A stretch of 53,426 nucleotides of DNA from Candidatus Hinthialibacter antarcticus (GTDB taxonomy: Bacteria; Hinthialibacterota; Hinthialibacteria; Hinthialibacterales; Hinthialibacteraceae), in NCBI GenBank assembly GCA_030765645.1, contig JAVCCE010000044.1:1-53426 (forward strand), written 5' to 3'. Numbering within the stretch: the first letter of the stretch is position 1; every line of letters begins with the position of its first letter. The notes under the pieces are model-generated. The model saw only the letters and a list, made by a program, of their open reading frames with translations, had not been told where the DNA came from and did no database searches. This document shows, one piece after another, positions 44,201 through 52,554 of this stretch. Position numbers and translations under genes: made by a program.

Positions 44201-45039
44201 TCCCGAATTATCAAGGTTCGGTGTTGTTGCGCGTGCCTGAGCAAGCAGGCGTCGACCGGCCCATTCACATTGATTTTTCGAGCCGCTTTGCGTCGCTGGG
44301 CCAAGTCGATCCGTTCGTACGCAAGCAAGTCGCGTTGATTTATGACGGCCCGGTTCCTTATTTCACGCCGTTGCAAAGCGAACTGTGGGAGCATGGTTTG
44401 CTTGAACGCGATATCTCCGCCGTGCTGCGTGAAGACCACTCGGCGCAGGTTGAGGGAACCTACACCTATGGGAACCTGTTTGATCTTCAAATTCGCGAGG
44501 CGCTCACCAACCCTGAAATTCGCGACCGCCTGGCGGATGCGCAGGCCGCCAATGATTTTCGCGGCATCAAGTTAGATTCAACCCAACTCACCAATGTCGA
44601 TGACCTTTCAGTTTCGCCGCAGTTGGTGTTTGCAGGCCAATTGCCGGACGTCGCACAACCCGACCAGGATGGTTCGTTGCGCATCGAGGCGGCGCCCATT
44701 CGTTCGCAAGCGGCGGCGTTGGTCAGCGAAGCGACCCGTCAGTTTCCGTTGGTGTTTTCCGCCAGCCCGGTTCAAGACCATTTGAATTATGAAATTGACT
44801 TGTCTCAACAAATTGACCAGGGTGCGCGGGTGGTGTTGCCTGAGAACGCTTTGTTGTTGACTTCGTTCGGCTACTACTCATTGTTCTTTGAGTGGGACGG
44901 AGCCAAGGTTCTTGTCCGGCGCTCGTTTTTGATTCCAAGCCAAACCATTCAACCAACAGACTACTCAGAATTTGTTGAGTTCTGTCGTGAAATTGACCAA
45001 GTGGAAAACCGGGTGGTTCGTATCTTTCCTCAAGGGTGA
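41263..45039 (+). CDS. Giant exported DUF3857/transglutaminase-like paralogue, active site lost
   Basis: A 1258-residue paralogue of the preceding protein with the same order: signal peptide (to about residue 23), helical repeats, jelly-roll (LRVWLNGEPVVEKN), TPR-like helices, DUF3857 sandwich, transglutaminase-like domain. In the last, the segment equivalent to YGDCKDKA reads SGGRYQKM, so the nucleophilic Cys is Arg943. The His strand reads NYQGSVLLRV with no His; only the Asp-like position survives (HIDFSS, Asp1004). It is therefore probably a non-catalytic partner. The start at 41263 is 8 nt after AGGA; an in-frame ATG at 41254 lies within that site. The two genes clearly share one transcript. 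Confidence 0.85.
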   Translation: MLNMIRTMCLACLFVAALQPCFANLEEGWSLLLQNRYAESATALQSVEGPEREAALQALLFNAWAQGEYPDAAAHTATLIEEFPDSAYLPAYLAVLSQPAFKGWALKDRAMTLRKALAKNPSASHRQRLEYELMQTLDLLLDSAAGAAAREAGVLIDHWQVVGAFGRYGAADFVRPFGPEIEWKDEYESWYGTAAFRAVDPPDSTGSIDLSGLVYPANGVAYLMNVIETNDDAEAELLLTSPSDLRVWLNGEPVVEKNHLALQTAQTVSAKVTLNAGRNLLVIKTMSTGQWSVRARLHAIGDHPLTFKTAAFDRSEWASLYLKPFEGRVPLPEINQGLFSRYPFELPEPANPSARIGRNLLQAVWHTDRYELDAARTWVQDVIKKEDAFAFAHWLQGDLALRQAQARPGSGARFQQEAEQAFQSALAFDPASKPALVGLQSFYLDRDQTDQALELTRNQSAEAPALRGQGYQAQLDFMDGVLYSRKGFGADARRRFEDAQVEFVPTFDVYTRLFDDYYAHRVEDRAGKLIEDCLAAFPAYLPFIQRAAQIKGSPMAKQAIQNLETLIQAHPYTMTYGLELGIAYERQGQSDKAIEAYQSLNKMFPNHPQPMNRLASLQMRQGETQQALASYHAVHQQEPRWMDAFRVLRDVEGKDDFPYMEYDVSLDDIEIDMADRWENSRGAGVYLLDIMVLEYHQDGTYDMYVHQAIKVLSQEGVRKWAEMVIPQGGNVELIHARTITPDGIEWSISHLQDLNNQQSLSMYGIEEGAVLEYAYLQRSGRKEPGVRPHSGGYYFGADDDPMLLSKLAIVVPDGLPFNTDKNPHDLAPQVIEKDGKRIMLWENWMQDGLKPERFAPNLYQRVPSVQWTTGRDWLPFVERYRVSKYGYQEDSDLVRQLADSFLEKSKSKQELLQAVYDWISTNIEDGSGGQTSVDTLTQKSGGRYQKMRLMRHILQLCGLKTQMALALDGKREEGVKPLPFPNYQGSVLLRVPEQAGVDRPIHIDFSSRFASLGQVDPFVRKQVALIYDGPVPYFTPLQSELWEHGLLERDISAVLREDHSAQVEGTYTYGNLFDLQIREALTNPEIRDRLADAQAANDFRGIKLDSTQLTNVDDLSVSPQLVFAGQLPDVAQPDQDGSLRIEAAPIRSQAAALVSEATRQFPLVFSASPVQDHLNYEIDLSQQIDQGARVVLPENALLLTSFGYYSLFFEWDGAKVLVRRSFLIPSQTIQPTDYSEFVEFCREIDQVENRVVRIFPQG

Positions 45040-45268
45040 AATGACTGAAGGGGTTGATATTACAAACCTTGCAACTATGCTTTTCCTTTTTAGATACGCG
45101 AAATGCTAGTTGTCTCGTTTTATATGTATGTTTGCTATGAATACTTTGTTAATACCCCTTTATGTTAAAGTGGAAATCGTTTACTTATTAAACGTAACCA
45201 TACATTAGATTATGCAATCTTAATTCAATCATCTTTTTGAACAAAAATTTTTAATAGATTATCAGTTT

Positions 45269-46051
45269 ATGGCTAAAGATATGCCGAAAATCGGCGCACG
45301 GCGATTTGGCGATTTAGGAAGCCCTGATCGCGAACATAAAAGACTGGTAGAACTGCAGCAACATTTTTTGCCTCAATCGTTTCCTGAGATTGAAGGAATT
45401 GAATGGGCTGCACGTTATCACCCATCCAAATTGGTTGGGGGCGACTACTATGATGTCTTTCCGATGCAAAACTCTTGCTACGGCGTGGTGATGGCAGACA
45501 TTTCGGGGCATGGATATTCTGCTGCGATTGTTATGTCAATGACCCAGTTCGCCGTCAAAGAGTTTGCGCCTGCTTGCGCTTCTCCTTCAGAGGCGCTGAA
45601 GATTATCAATGATAAATTACAGAAACACATGTTGCCTCACCACTTTGTGACGATGTTTTTTGGAATGTTGAATCCTGAGAAGAAGACGTTAACTTATTCG
45701 TCTGCCGGGCACATTCCGATGTTGCATTTTCAATCGTCGAGTAACTGCGCGAGAAGTTTAGACATCCAACCCAGTTATCCGTTATGCACGTTCCCCGTAG
45801 GCGAATATCCTGAGGCCCGGTGTCAATTAGACAAAGGCGACGGCTGTTTGTTTTTTACGGACGGTGTGTTGGATGCGCCCAATGTGAGCGATGTTTTTTA
45901 TGGGGAGCATCAGTTGTTGCAAACCTTAGAAGCATTTTCCGGCTCAAGCGCTCAACACGTTGTTGACGCCGTGTACGCTTCGGTAGAAGAGCATCGGGGC
46001 AATGCCGACCGGCTTGACGACTTCACGCTTCTTTCCATGCGAATTCAATAA
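45269..46051 (+). CDS. SpoIIE/RsbU-type PP2C serine phosphatase
   Basis: A 260-residue stand-alone phosphatase domain with no sensor region. The metal-binding motifs are LVGGDYYDVF and VMADISGHGYSAAIV. TYSSAGHIPMLHF, CLFFTDGVLDAPN and RLDDFTLLSMRIQ follow at the expected places. Such enzymes dephosphorylate anti-sigma-factor antagonists and so control stress or envelope sigma factors. No anti-sigma or STAS gene lies nearby. The ATG lacks a clear ribosome-binding site. The 229-bp region before it is AT-rich; a TTGATA-N16-TATGCT pair at 45054-45081 is a possible promoter. Confidence 0.88.
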   Translation: MAKDMPKIGARRFGDLGSPDREHKRLVELQQHFLPQSFPEIEGIEWAARYHPSKLVGGDYYDVFPMQNSCYGVVMADISGHGYSAAIVMSMTQFAVKEFAPACASPSEALKIINDKLQKHMLPHHFVTMFFGMLNPEKKTLTYSSAGHIPMLHFQSSSNCARSLDIQPSYPLCTFPVGEYPEARCQLDKGDGCLFFTDGVLDAPNVSDVFYGEHQLLQTLEAFSGSSAQHVVDAVYASVEEHRGNADRLDDFTLLSMRIQ

Positions 46052-46057
46052 CTCCGT

Positions 46058-47143
46058 TTAATTTCCATATTCCGAAACCCAACGTACGTTCTTGATGCGG
46101 TTTTTGAGCAAGCCAATCGCGGCTTCGGCAAAAATCGACTCGCTTACGTCATGACCAATGGTCATGACATTTAATCCTACTTCATTGGCGTTCCATAAGT
46201 CGTGATACCCAGCCTCGCCAGTTAGATAGGCGTCGACGTTGAGTGACGCCGCGAGCGGGATGCCGCTGGCGCCGCTGCCTGTCATAATCGCGATGCGTTG
46301 AATTCGTTTGCGAGGCTGCGGCCTGACGCCGCCAAGCACTGGAGGGATGGGCGCGTGTTTAGAAAGCCGCGCTTCAAACGTGCGCCAGCTGATGGGCTTT
46401 TTTAATTCGGCGATCCATATCGCTTGTGAAATGTCGCGAAAGTCTTCGAGCGCAATCAAATCATACGCGGCTTCATCGTAGGGGTGCGATTGCAGCAGAG
46501 CGCGCACCACGGCGATTTTTCGTTTGACGGGGAACACCATTTCGATGCGGTCTTCATCAACCTGTTCGAGCCGTCCCGCCTGGCCTTGATAGGGAACGCT
46601 GTCGCCGGAACCGAAAAACGTTCCAACGCCCGGCGTGGTGAATGAACACTGTTCATATTCGCCGATGCGTCCTGCGCCTGCTTTTGAAAGCGCCTGTCGA
46701 ACGGCGGCGGCGTGTTCTGCGGGGACGAAAGTGATGATTTTCATCAGGCCTGCTTGAGGTTTCGGCGCTAAAGGGGATGCGGTTACAAAGCCCAGTTTCT
46801 GCGCCCACAGTTTTGCCATGCCTTGCGGATGTAAATCCATATTGGTGTGTGCGGCGTACAGCGCGATGTCTTTTTTGATTAAGGCCCGCGTGATCGACTG
46901 CACCGGGTCGCCTTCGACAATTCGTTTCAACGGGCGGTAGAGCAACGGGTGATGTACGAAGAGCAGATCGACGTTCTTGCGCGATGTCTTCTTTAATAAA
47001 CGCGCACTGGCTTCGAGCGCAACCAAGACGCGTTTGACGTCTTGATCGGGGTCGCCCAGATGGAGGCCAATGGGGTCGTTGGGCAGCGCCCAGTCCGGCG
47101 GCAGAATGCGTTCAATTTCTGCAATGAGATTTTTTAGTTTCAT
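46058..47143 (-). CDS. Nif3-like dinuclear metal centre protein (YqfO type)
   Basis: A 361-residue protein from ATG 47143 (GGAG 9 nt upstream). The Nif3 halves carry the two-metal site: DLLFVHHPLLYRPLK and ALYAAHTNMDLHPQGM in the N-terminal part, LTGEAGYHDLWNANEVG and TIGHDVSE in the C-terminal part. A PII/CutA-like insert (about 125-230, KIITFVPAEHAAAVRQAL) makes it the YqfO subtype. The family forms hexameric rings; its biochemical role is not settled, with GTP cyclohydrolase-like suggestions. Last gene of the rml operon, 17 nt after the membrane-protein gene. The stop lies 6 nt from the convergent phosphatase stop. Confidence 0.9.
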   Translation of the reverse strand: MKLKNLIAEIERILPPDWALPNDPIGLHLGDPDQDVKRVLVALEASARLLKKTSRKNVDLLFVHHPLLYRPLKRIVEGDPVQSITRALIKKDIALYAAHTNMDLHPQGMAKLWAQKLGFVTASPLAPKPQAGLMKIITFVPAEHAAAVRQALSKAGAGRIGEYEQCSFTTPGVGTFFGSGDSVPYQGQAGRLEQVDEDRIEMVFPVKRKIAVVRALLQSHPYDEAAYDLIALEDFRDISQAIWIAELKKPISWRTFEARLSKHAPIPPVLGGVRPQPRKRIQRIAIMTGSGASGIPLAASLNVDAYLTGEAGYHDLWNANEVGLNVMTIGHDVSESIFAEAAIGLLKNRIKNVRWVSEYGN

Positions 47144-47160
47144 TGTCGGCTCCAATCGGT

Positions 47161-47991
47161 TTAATCATGCAACGGGAAAACCTGCCATGTATATTTTTTC
47201 TCGATCAGTTGAAACGGATGCCCGCCAAGCGGCGGGTGAGAAGCGGACAAGGCGTCCAGGTTTTGAATGCGCTCCATCCAGTCTTGTTGCGTGAATCCCG
47301 CCCTCCATTCCTCCCAGTCTTTTGTCGGGAACGCATACACCGCCGTCTTCGATTCTTTGGGACGAATCATGTAGGCGCTAAACGATTCCCGCCCTTCGGC
47401 TAATACGCCCATCGTTGACGAAAACGGGCAGTCGAGGGTTACATCCAACCAAGTGGTTTGGATGACATTCAGCCGTTCGCGGTTGTGAAATAACAAGCCG
47501 CCTACCGTGTATGAGTTGCCGGTGCGGTAGATATATACATTTGAATCGGGATAGCGTTCGCAAAATTGGCGGATCAACGTGGAACTTAACGCGCGGTCTT
47601 TGACGCGGCAATTTTCTTCCATGCTCAGCACGATGGCGGGCTGCTCAATCGCCGCGACCGGACGAATGAAATAAATAAATGGGGGCAACAAGATACACGG
47701 AGAAGCGATCACCGCCGCCAGCGGCAGAGGCACCCATCCCCAAAAATGGGCCAGCCCGGTGATTGCGCTATAAGCGAGCAGGGCGCCGGTCGCAAGCGGA
47801 AGGTTGACGCTTGCGCCGGGGGAGGCTGATCGCGCAGCAGCGCTATACACCACATAGATAAACCCTCCCGCAAGCGCACAGAGGGAAATAAAAGCGATGA
47901 TGGAAATTGAACGAGCGCCCTGCGCAAGATCAAACAAGCGCCAGTGGGCGCCGTAGAATCCAGCCAGGAACGAGAAGCCAAACCAGAGCAT
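47161..47991 (-). CDS. Membrane protein of unknown function
   Basis: A 276-residue protein with about four membrane helices in the first 115 residues (LWFGFSFLAGFYG, ISIIAFISLCALAGGFIYVV, LATGALLAYSAITGLAHFWG, ILLPPFIYFIRPV) and a soluble C-terminal domain of about 150 residues. That domain is strand-rich with YIYRTGNSYTVGGLLFHNRE; no family recognised. The ATG at 47991 is 2 nt after the stop of the M16 peptidase gene, with no good ribosome-binding site of its own, so it depends on coupling. Confidence 0.68.
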   Translation of the reverse strand: MLWFGFSFLAGFYGAHWRLFDLAQGARSISIIAFISLCALAGGFIYVVYSAAARSASPGASVNLPLATGALLAYSAITGLAHFWGWVPLPLAAVIASPCILLPPFIYFIRPVAAIEQPAIVLSMEENCRVKDRALSSTLIRQFCERYPDSNVYIYRTGNSYTVGGLLFHNRERLNVIQTTWLDVTLDCPFSSTMGVLAEGRESFSAYMIRPKESKTAVYAFPTKDWEEWRAGFTQQDWMERIQNLDALSASHPPLGGHPFQLIEKKYTWQVFPLHD

Positions 47992-47993
47992 GT

Positions 47994-49259
47994 TTATCCA
48001 CGCTTGGGCAGCAATACGCCTTTGCAGCGGCGACCCGGTTGAAGATGCGCGTCGTAGGCGCGGTATACGTCGTCAATGGTGACGGCTTCCATGCGGTCGA
48101 CGTAATTAACGGCATGGTCAATGTTGATCGCCATGCGGCTATAGCCGAATGTTTGCGCGATCGAGACGGCTTTTTCGTTGGAGAATGGGTAGTCAGCGCG
48201 TTCCATGTTTTTGACTTTGCGCAGTTCGTCTTCCGTGATGTCTTCACGAATGCGTTGCAATTCCGCGTTGATCTCTTGTTCGACTTGTTCGAGTTTGTCT
48301 TCTTCTGTGACGGCTTCCATGAGAAATAGCCCCGCGTGTTTGAGGCTCCACGAAGAACAACTGATACTGGAAACCAGACCGAGTTCGTCTATCAAACGGC
48401 GGTGCAAGCGCGAAGAGCGCCCTTCGCCGATCATGGTCGATAATAAATCCAACGCATATTCATCCGGCGTCCCCAACACGCGCGTCATAGGAAAACCAAT
48501 CAGCAAGTACGACTGGTTGACGTCTCGTTGTACGGCGGTCTCGTTGCCGGAGGAAATGATCGGCCAATCAATTTGGATGTCTTTAAATGGGGGGAAGGGA
48601 ATCCCCTCTAAATGGTTGGCTAAAACCTCTTGCAGTTCGTCGCCGTCCAGATCGCCGACCGCGCACAGGGTAATGTTTTCGGGGTGATAGCGTCGCTGTT
48701 GATAGTCGCGGAACACGTCATGGTCAATCGTATGCAGCGACTCGACTGTGCCGAGCACCTTGCGGTTGTAATTGTTGTCGGCGAACGAAGCGGAGATGAA
48801 GTCATCGTATATTTTTGACCAGGGGTTGTCTTCGTGGCGTTTAATTTCTTCGGTAATCACTTCGCGTTCGCGTTCGATTTCTTTGGGGTCGAACAACGGG
48901 TTCAGTAAGGAATCCAGCAGCACGTCTAACGCGGCGCGCCAACCCGCGCTCGGCAGCGCGACATAGTAATGGGTGTAGTCGAGCGAAGTCGCGGCGTTGT
49001 TGTAACCGCCCAGCGAAGTGATGATGCGGTCCATCACGCCGACGCCGTGGCGTTCGGTTCCTTTAAAGAACATGTGTTCGTAAAAGTGCGACAATCCATA
49101 ATGCGGCTCGGGGTCATGGATCGCGCCAGTGTGAATCCAAAAGTCGAGCGCGACGATGGGCGCGCTGCTTACGCGTTTATGCACAAGAGTGAAACCGCCG
49201 GGCAGTTGGGTTTGGGTGTACGGTAAAAGCGGGTTGCCGTTATTTGAGGATTGGATCAC
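47994..49259 (-). CDS. M16 family zinc metallopeptidase
   Basis: A 421-residue processing-peptidase-like protein. The inverted zinc motif HxxEH is H58-F-Y-E61-H62 (LSHFYEHMFFKGTERHG), and the third ligand lies in EVITEEIKRHEDNPW. The second, inactive-type half continues to the end with LDLLSTMIGEGRSSRLHRRL, the usual R-Y substrate segment. No signal peptide is evident, so it is probably cytoplasmic. Translation begins at GTG 49259, with AGGAG close upstream. It is 12 nt after rmlA in the same operon. Confidence 0.92.
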   Translation of the reverse strand: MIQSSNNGNPLLPYTQTQLPGGFTLVHKRVSSAPIVALDFWIHTGAIHDPEPHYGLSHFYEHMFFKGTERHGVGVMDRIITSLGGYNNAATSLDYTHYYVALPSAGWRAALDVLLDSLLNPLFDPKEIEREREVITEEIKRHEDNPWSKIYDDFISASFADNNYNRKVLGTVESLHTIDHDVFRDYQQRRYHPENITLCAVGDLDGDELQEVLANHLEGIPFPPFKDIQIDWPIISSGNETAVQRDVNQSYLLIGFPMTRVLGTPDEYALDLLSTMIGEGRSSRLHRRLIDELGLVSSISCSSWSLKHAGLFLMEAVTEEDKLEQVEQEINAELQRIREDITEDELRKVKNMERADYPFSNEKAVSIAQTFGYSRMAINIDHAVNYVDRMEAVTIDDVYRAYDAHLQPGRRCKGVLLPKRG

Positions 49260-49271
49260 AGTTCTCCTGGG

Positions 49272-50009
49272 TTACTTAATTGTATTGGCGCCGGTTTGTT
49301 CTACGAGACAGGCGGCTTCGTGTAATGAGAAACGGGTCTCGCCGCAATCGGCCCACCAGCCCTCAAGAACATCATACTGGAGTTCGCCTGCTTTGAGGTA
49401 GGCGTTGTTGACGTCGGTGATTTCTAACTCGCCGCGCCCGGACGGCTCTAACTCGTCGATAATGTCGAAGGCGCGACCGTCATACATATACACGCCGATG
49501 ACGGCCAGATTTGACGGCGGCGTCTTGGGCTTTTCAATGATTCCGGTCAGGTTTTTGTTTTCATCAAAACGGGCGACGCCGTAATGTTCGGGGTGTTCAA
49601 CTTCTTTGAGAATAATTCTTGCGCCGCGTTCTTGTTCTTGAAACGCTTTGACTGAATCAACGATATTATTTTGGATAATGTTGTCGCCCAGCATCACTAC
49701 GACGGGTTCTCCGCCGACGAAGTCGCGGGTCAATGAAAGCGCTTCGGCGATGCCGCCCTCGCGCGCCTGATAGGCGTAGTGCAGCCGCTTGAGGCCAAAG
49801 TCGCGTCCGTCGCCCAACAGCGGTAGAAAGTCGCCGGCGTGTTTGCCGCCGGTGATAATCATAATGTCGTCGATGCCCGCCTGCGCCAGCGACTCGATGG
49901 GGTAGAAAATCATGGGGCGGTCGTACACGGGCAGCAAGTGTTTGTTGGTCACTCGCGTCATCGGCAACAATCGCGTTCCTAAACCGCCTGCGGTAATGAC
50001 CCCTTTCAT
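49272..50009 (-). CDS. rmlA: Glucose-1-phosphate thymidylyltransferase, short RmlA type
   Basis: A 245-residue nucleotidyltransferase that makes dTDP-glucose from dTTP and glucose 1-phosphate. The nucleotide-binding loop is AGGLGTRLLPMTRVTNKHLL, the metal Asp is in VMLGDNII, and EKPKTPPSNLAVIGVYMYD lines the sugar site. It is shorter than classical RmlA (about 290 residues), missing the C-terminal tail, but matches the short archaeal/bacterial type. The ATG overlaps the stop of rmlB by 4 nt. rmlC and rmlD are not in the window. Confidence 0.9.
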   Translation of the reverse strand: MKGVITAGGLGTRLLPMTRVTNKHLLPVYDRPMIFYPIESLAQAGIDDIMIITGGKHAGDFLPLLGDGRDFGLKRLHYAYQAREGGIAEALSLTRDFVGGEPVVVMLGDNIIQNNIVDSVKAFQEQERGARIILKEVEHPEHYGVARFDENKNLTGIIEKPKTPPSNLAVIGVYMYDGRAFDIIDELEPSGRGELEITDVNNAYLKAGELQYDVLEGWWADCGETRFSLHEAACLVEQTGANTIK

Positions 50010-51037
50010 GCCGTCCCCTTTGCTTTCGCCAGGCGTTCGCCGTACTGGCGTTTATAGTACGTCTGAAAATCGCCCTCTTTCAGTTTTTTCCACCAGTCTT
50101 TGTTCTTTTTATACCAATTCACCGTTCGCGCCAAGCCTGCGTCGAGGTCGGTTTCCGGCTTCCAGCCCAGCGCTTTCATGCGTGAACTGTCGAGCGCGTA
50201 ACGGGCGTCGTGGCCGGGGCGGTCGTCAACATAGGTGATGAGGTCTTCTGGTTTCTTGAGATGATTGATAATCGTCTGGGCGACGTGAATATTTTGCTCT
50301 TCTGAATGCCCGCCGATGTTATAAATTTCGCCCGCTTTGCCTTTATGCAGCACTGCGTCGATGGCGCGGCAGGCGTCTTCAACATAGAGCCATTCGCGCA
50401 TCTGGGAGCCGTCGCCGTACAAAGGCAGCGGCAGGTCTTCCATGGCGTTGGTGATGAACAGCGGGATCAGTTTTTCGGGATGTTGATACGGCCCGTAGTT
50501 GTTGGCCATGCGGACAATTTTGACGGGCGTTTTATACGTCGTGAAAAAGGCGCGGCAGAGCAGGTCGGCGCCGCCCTTGCTGGCGGAATACGGCGACGAG
50601 GGATTGAGCGGCGACGCTTCGGTCATCGGAGCGTCGTAGGCCGGGCCGTAGACTTCGTCGGTGCTGATTTGCACGAATGTCCCGATTTCAAATTGACGCA
50701 CCGCTTCGAGCAGGCAAAACGCGCCGAAGATGTCGGTCTTGAGAAAATCGTCCGGCTTGGTGATGGAGCGGTCGACGTGAGTTTCTGCGGCGAAATTGAC
50801 GATGGCGTCAATCGGCTTGCGCGACAGCAGGTCCATAATCATCTGTTTGCTGCCGATGTCGCCGTGGAAAAACGAGTAACGCGGTTCGCGTTCGATGGAT
50901 TTCAGGTTTTCTAAGTTGCCTGCGTAGGTGAGTTTATCTAAATTGATGATTTCGATGTCTTCATAGGCTTCGAGTAGATACTGAATAAAGTTTGATCCGA
51001 TAAATCCGGCGCCGCCGGTCACTAAAATGCGACTCAT
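50006..51037 (-). CDS. rmlB: dTDP-glucose 4,6-dehydratase
   Basis: A 343-residue short-chain dehydrogenase-type enzyme for the second step of dTDP-rhamnose synthesis. The NAD loop is GGAGFIGSNFIQYLL, the DHVD-type strand is NFAAETHVDRSI, and the catalytic Tyr-Lys pair is in PYSASKGGADLL. ISTDEVYGP supplies the Thr/Asp/Glu set used for dehydration. The chosen ATG 51037 has GGAGGGG 10 nt upstream; the frame runs on to 51088 through a non-conserved leader. First gene of the rmlB-rmlA-M16-membrane-Nif3 operon. A terminator-like hairpin lies in its leader. Confidence 0.93.
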   Translation of the reverse strand: MSRILVTGGAGFIGSNFIQYLLEAYEDIEIINLDKLTYAGNLENLKSIEREPRYSFFHGDIGSKQMIMDLLSRKPIDAIVNFAAETHVDRSITKPDDFLKTDIFGAFCLLEAVRQFEIGTFVQISTDEVYGPAYDAPMTEASPLNPSSPYSASKGGADLLCRAFFTTYKTPVKIVRMANNYGPYQHPEKLIPLFITNAMEDLPLPLYGDGSQMREWLYVEDACRAIDAVLHKGKAGEIYNIGGHSEEQNIHVAQTIINHLKKPEDLITYVDDRPGHDARYALDSSRMKALGWKPETDLDAGLARTVNWYKKNKDWWKKLKEGDFQTYYKRQYGERLAKAKGTA

Positions 51038-51090
51038 GAGTTGAAGGCCCCTCCTGTAACGGCAAAAAAACGTGGTCCATAATAACAAGC

Positions 51091-51116
51091 GAAAAGGCCG
51101 CCTGTGGGGACGGCCT
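51091..51116 (-). terminator. Terminator-like hairpin in the rmlB leader
   Basis: On the minus strand AGGCCG (from 51116) pairs with CGGCCT (to 51095) around a 10-nt loop, followed by TTTTC. It lies 55-80 nt upstream of the rmlB start on the same strand. It could be an attenuator, or it may block transcripts entering from upstream. Confidence 0.45.
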
Positions 51117-51255
51117 CATTACGGACAATCTATACAGCAAATGATTTCATGCCGATTCTCATCCATATTCTAATGGATTGCCGCTGCAAGTCTAGCAGGT
51201 TTTTCATAATCCGGGCAATGCGCGATATTTCCGGCATCTTGCGAATGAACATCTA

Positions 51256-51286
51256 TTGACTTGTCGCGATGATTTGTAATGATAAT
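51256..51286 (+). promoter_or_regulatory. Candidate promoter of the GH5 gene
   Basis: TTGACT (51256-51261) is followed after 18-19 nt by TGATAAT (51280-51286). The same segment is bracketed by TTGTCG and CGACAA (51261-51266 and 51287-51292), a 6-bp inverted repeat that could be an operator. The leader would be about 60 nt. Confidence 0.4.
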
Positions 51287-51353
51287 CGACAAACGATTTG
51301 GGCCCACTTAACGCACATGATTTTGACATCTGCTTAAATAAGAAAGCAATAAA

Positions 51354-52400
51354 ATGAAAAAACTTGCCCTGCTGGTTGTTCTTGCCTTTTTCTCCGTCGC
51401 CGCCTTTGCCGAGACATTCGCTTGGGAGCTGCCGTTGCGCGGCGTCACCGGAAACCTGAGCCTGAACGACGACGACTTACGCCATCTCGCGCAAGATTGG
51501 AACGTGAATTCGGTTCGCCTGATGTTGATGAGCGGCGATGTCCGTCATCCCGAGCCGCCTTACTATATTCTGGACCACAAATTGGAAGAGATCGACCACT
51601 TTTTAGAGAGTTGCGAAAAATATGGCATCCGCTGCATTCTCGATGTTCACGAAACCCCGGGGCGGGTGGAATGGCGCGGTGAAAAAGACCGTCGGCTTTG
51701 GACGAGTTTTGAATTTCATCAATATTTAATTGAAACCTGGGAAGTCTTGGCCAAACGATATGCGGACAAAGGTCCGGTTATTGCTGGATACGACCTGTTC
51801 AATGAACCCAATATGTATGAAGAGCAGGCCGGCGCCCCCAGCGACTGGAACCTGCTCGTCAAAAAACTGGTGCAAGCTATCCGTAAGCACGACAAGACGC
51901 ATCCCATTATCATTGAGCCGACGCGCTGGGGCGGCGCTGATGGATTTGAAACGCTCGAACCAGTGGACGACCCGCTGGTGATTTATAGTTTCCATTTTTA
52001 TGTTCCCCATAAGTTCACCCATCAGCGTGTGGGCGACAACCAGGGAACCTACATCTATCCGGGCGAAGTCGAGGGAAAACCATGGGACAAGCAGGCGCTC
52101 TTAGACGCCATGCAGCCCGCGATTGAATTTCAACAGAAAACCGGAGCGCCCATGTACGTCGGCGAGTTTAGCGCTATTCGTTGGGCGCCGGATGGCAGCG
52201 CACTGCGGTATTTAAAAGAGGTTGTGGGTATTTTTGAGCAGAACGGTTGGCACTGGTCGTATCACGCCTACCGCGAATGGCAGGGGTGGAGCCTCGAACA
52301 CCAAGGCCCGATTGATAAGCCCGAAACAGTCAAATCAACCCCGCGCCTGGAATTCATGAAAAAAATCTGGGCGAAGAACGAAATGGACGGCAAAGAGTAA
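51354..52400 (+). CDS. Secreted glycoside hydrolase family 5 (cellulase-like)
   Basis: A 348-residue TIM-barrel glycosidase with a signal peptide (1-20, AAFAET). The acid/base is Glu151 in YDLFNEPNMYE, and the nucleophile is Glu271 in YVGEFSAIRW. The strand DVHETPGR and the SFHFYVPHKFTHQ motif fit family 5. No carbohydrate-binding module is attached. The likely target is a beta-linked glucan or mannan, the exact one not readable. The ribosome-binding site is weak. Together with GH172 and SMP-30 it supports a polysaccharide-degrading lifestyle. Confidence 0.9.
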   Translation: MKKLALLVVLAFFSVAAFAETFAWELPLRGVTGNLSLNDDDLRHLAQDWNVNSVRLMLMSGDVRHPEPPYYILDHKLEEIDHFLESCEKYGIRCILDVHETPGRVEWRGEKDRRLWTSFEFHQYLIETWEVLAKRYADKGPVIAGYDLFNEPNMYEEQAGAPSDWNLLVKKLVQAIRKHDKTHPIIIEPTRWGGADGFETLEPVDDPLVIYSFHFYVPHKFTHQRVGDNQGTYIYPGEVEGKPWDKQALLDAMQPAIEFQQKTGAPMYVGEFSAIRWAPDGSALRYLKEVVGIFEQNGWHWSYHAYREWQGWSLEHQGPIDKPETVKSTPRLEFMKKIWAKNEMDGKE

Positions 52401-52554
52401 AACCAGCAATTGATATTTATAATTCTGTTAGAATGAATCTCTTGTAAAGATTTTGTATTTTTGCTAATGTAAACGATATGGGGCTTAGGCATACTATGGA
52501 TTAAGTCTCAATTGTCGATTATTCAAAATGTGATTTAATATAAGGGAGATTGCT

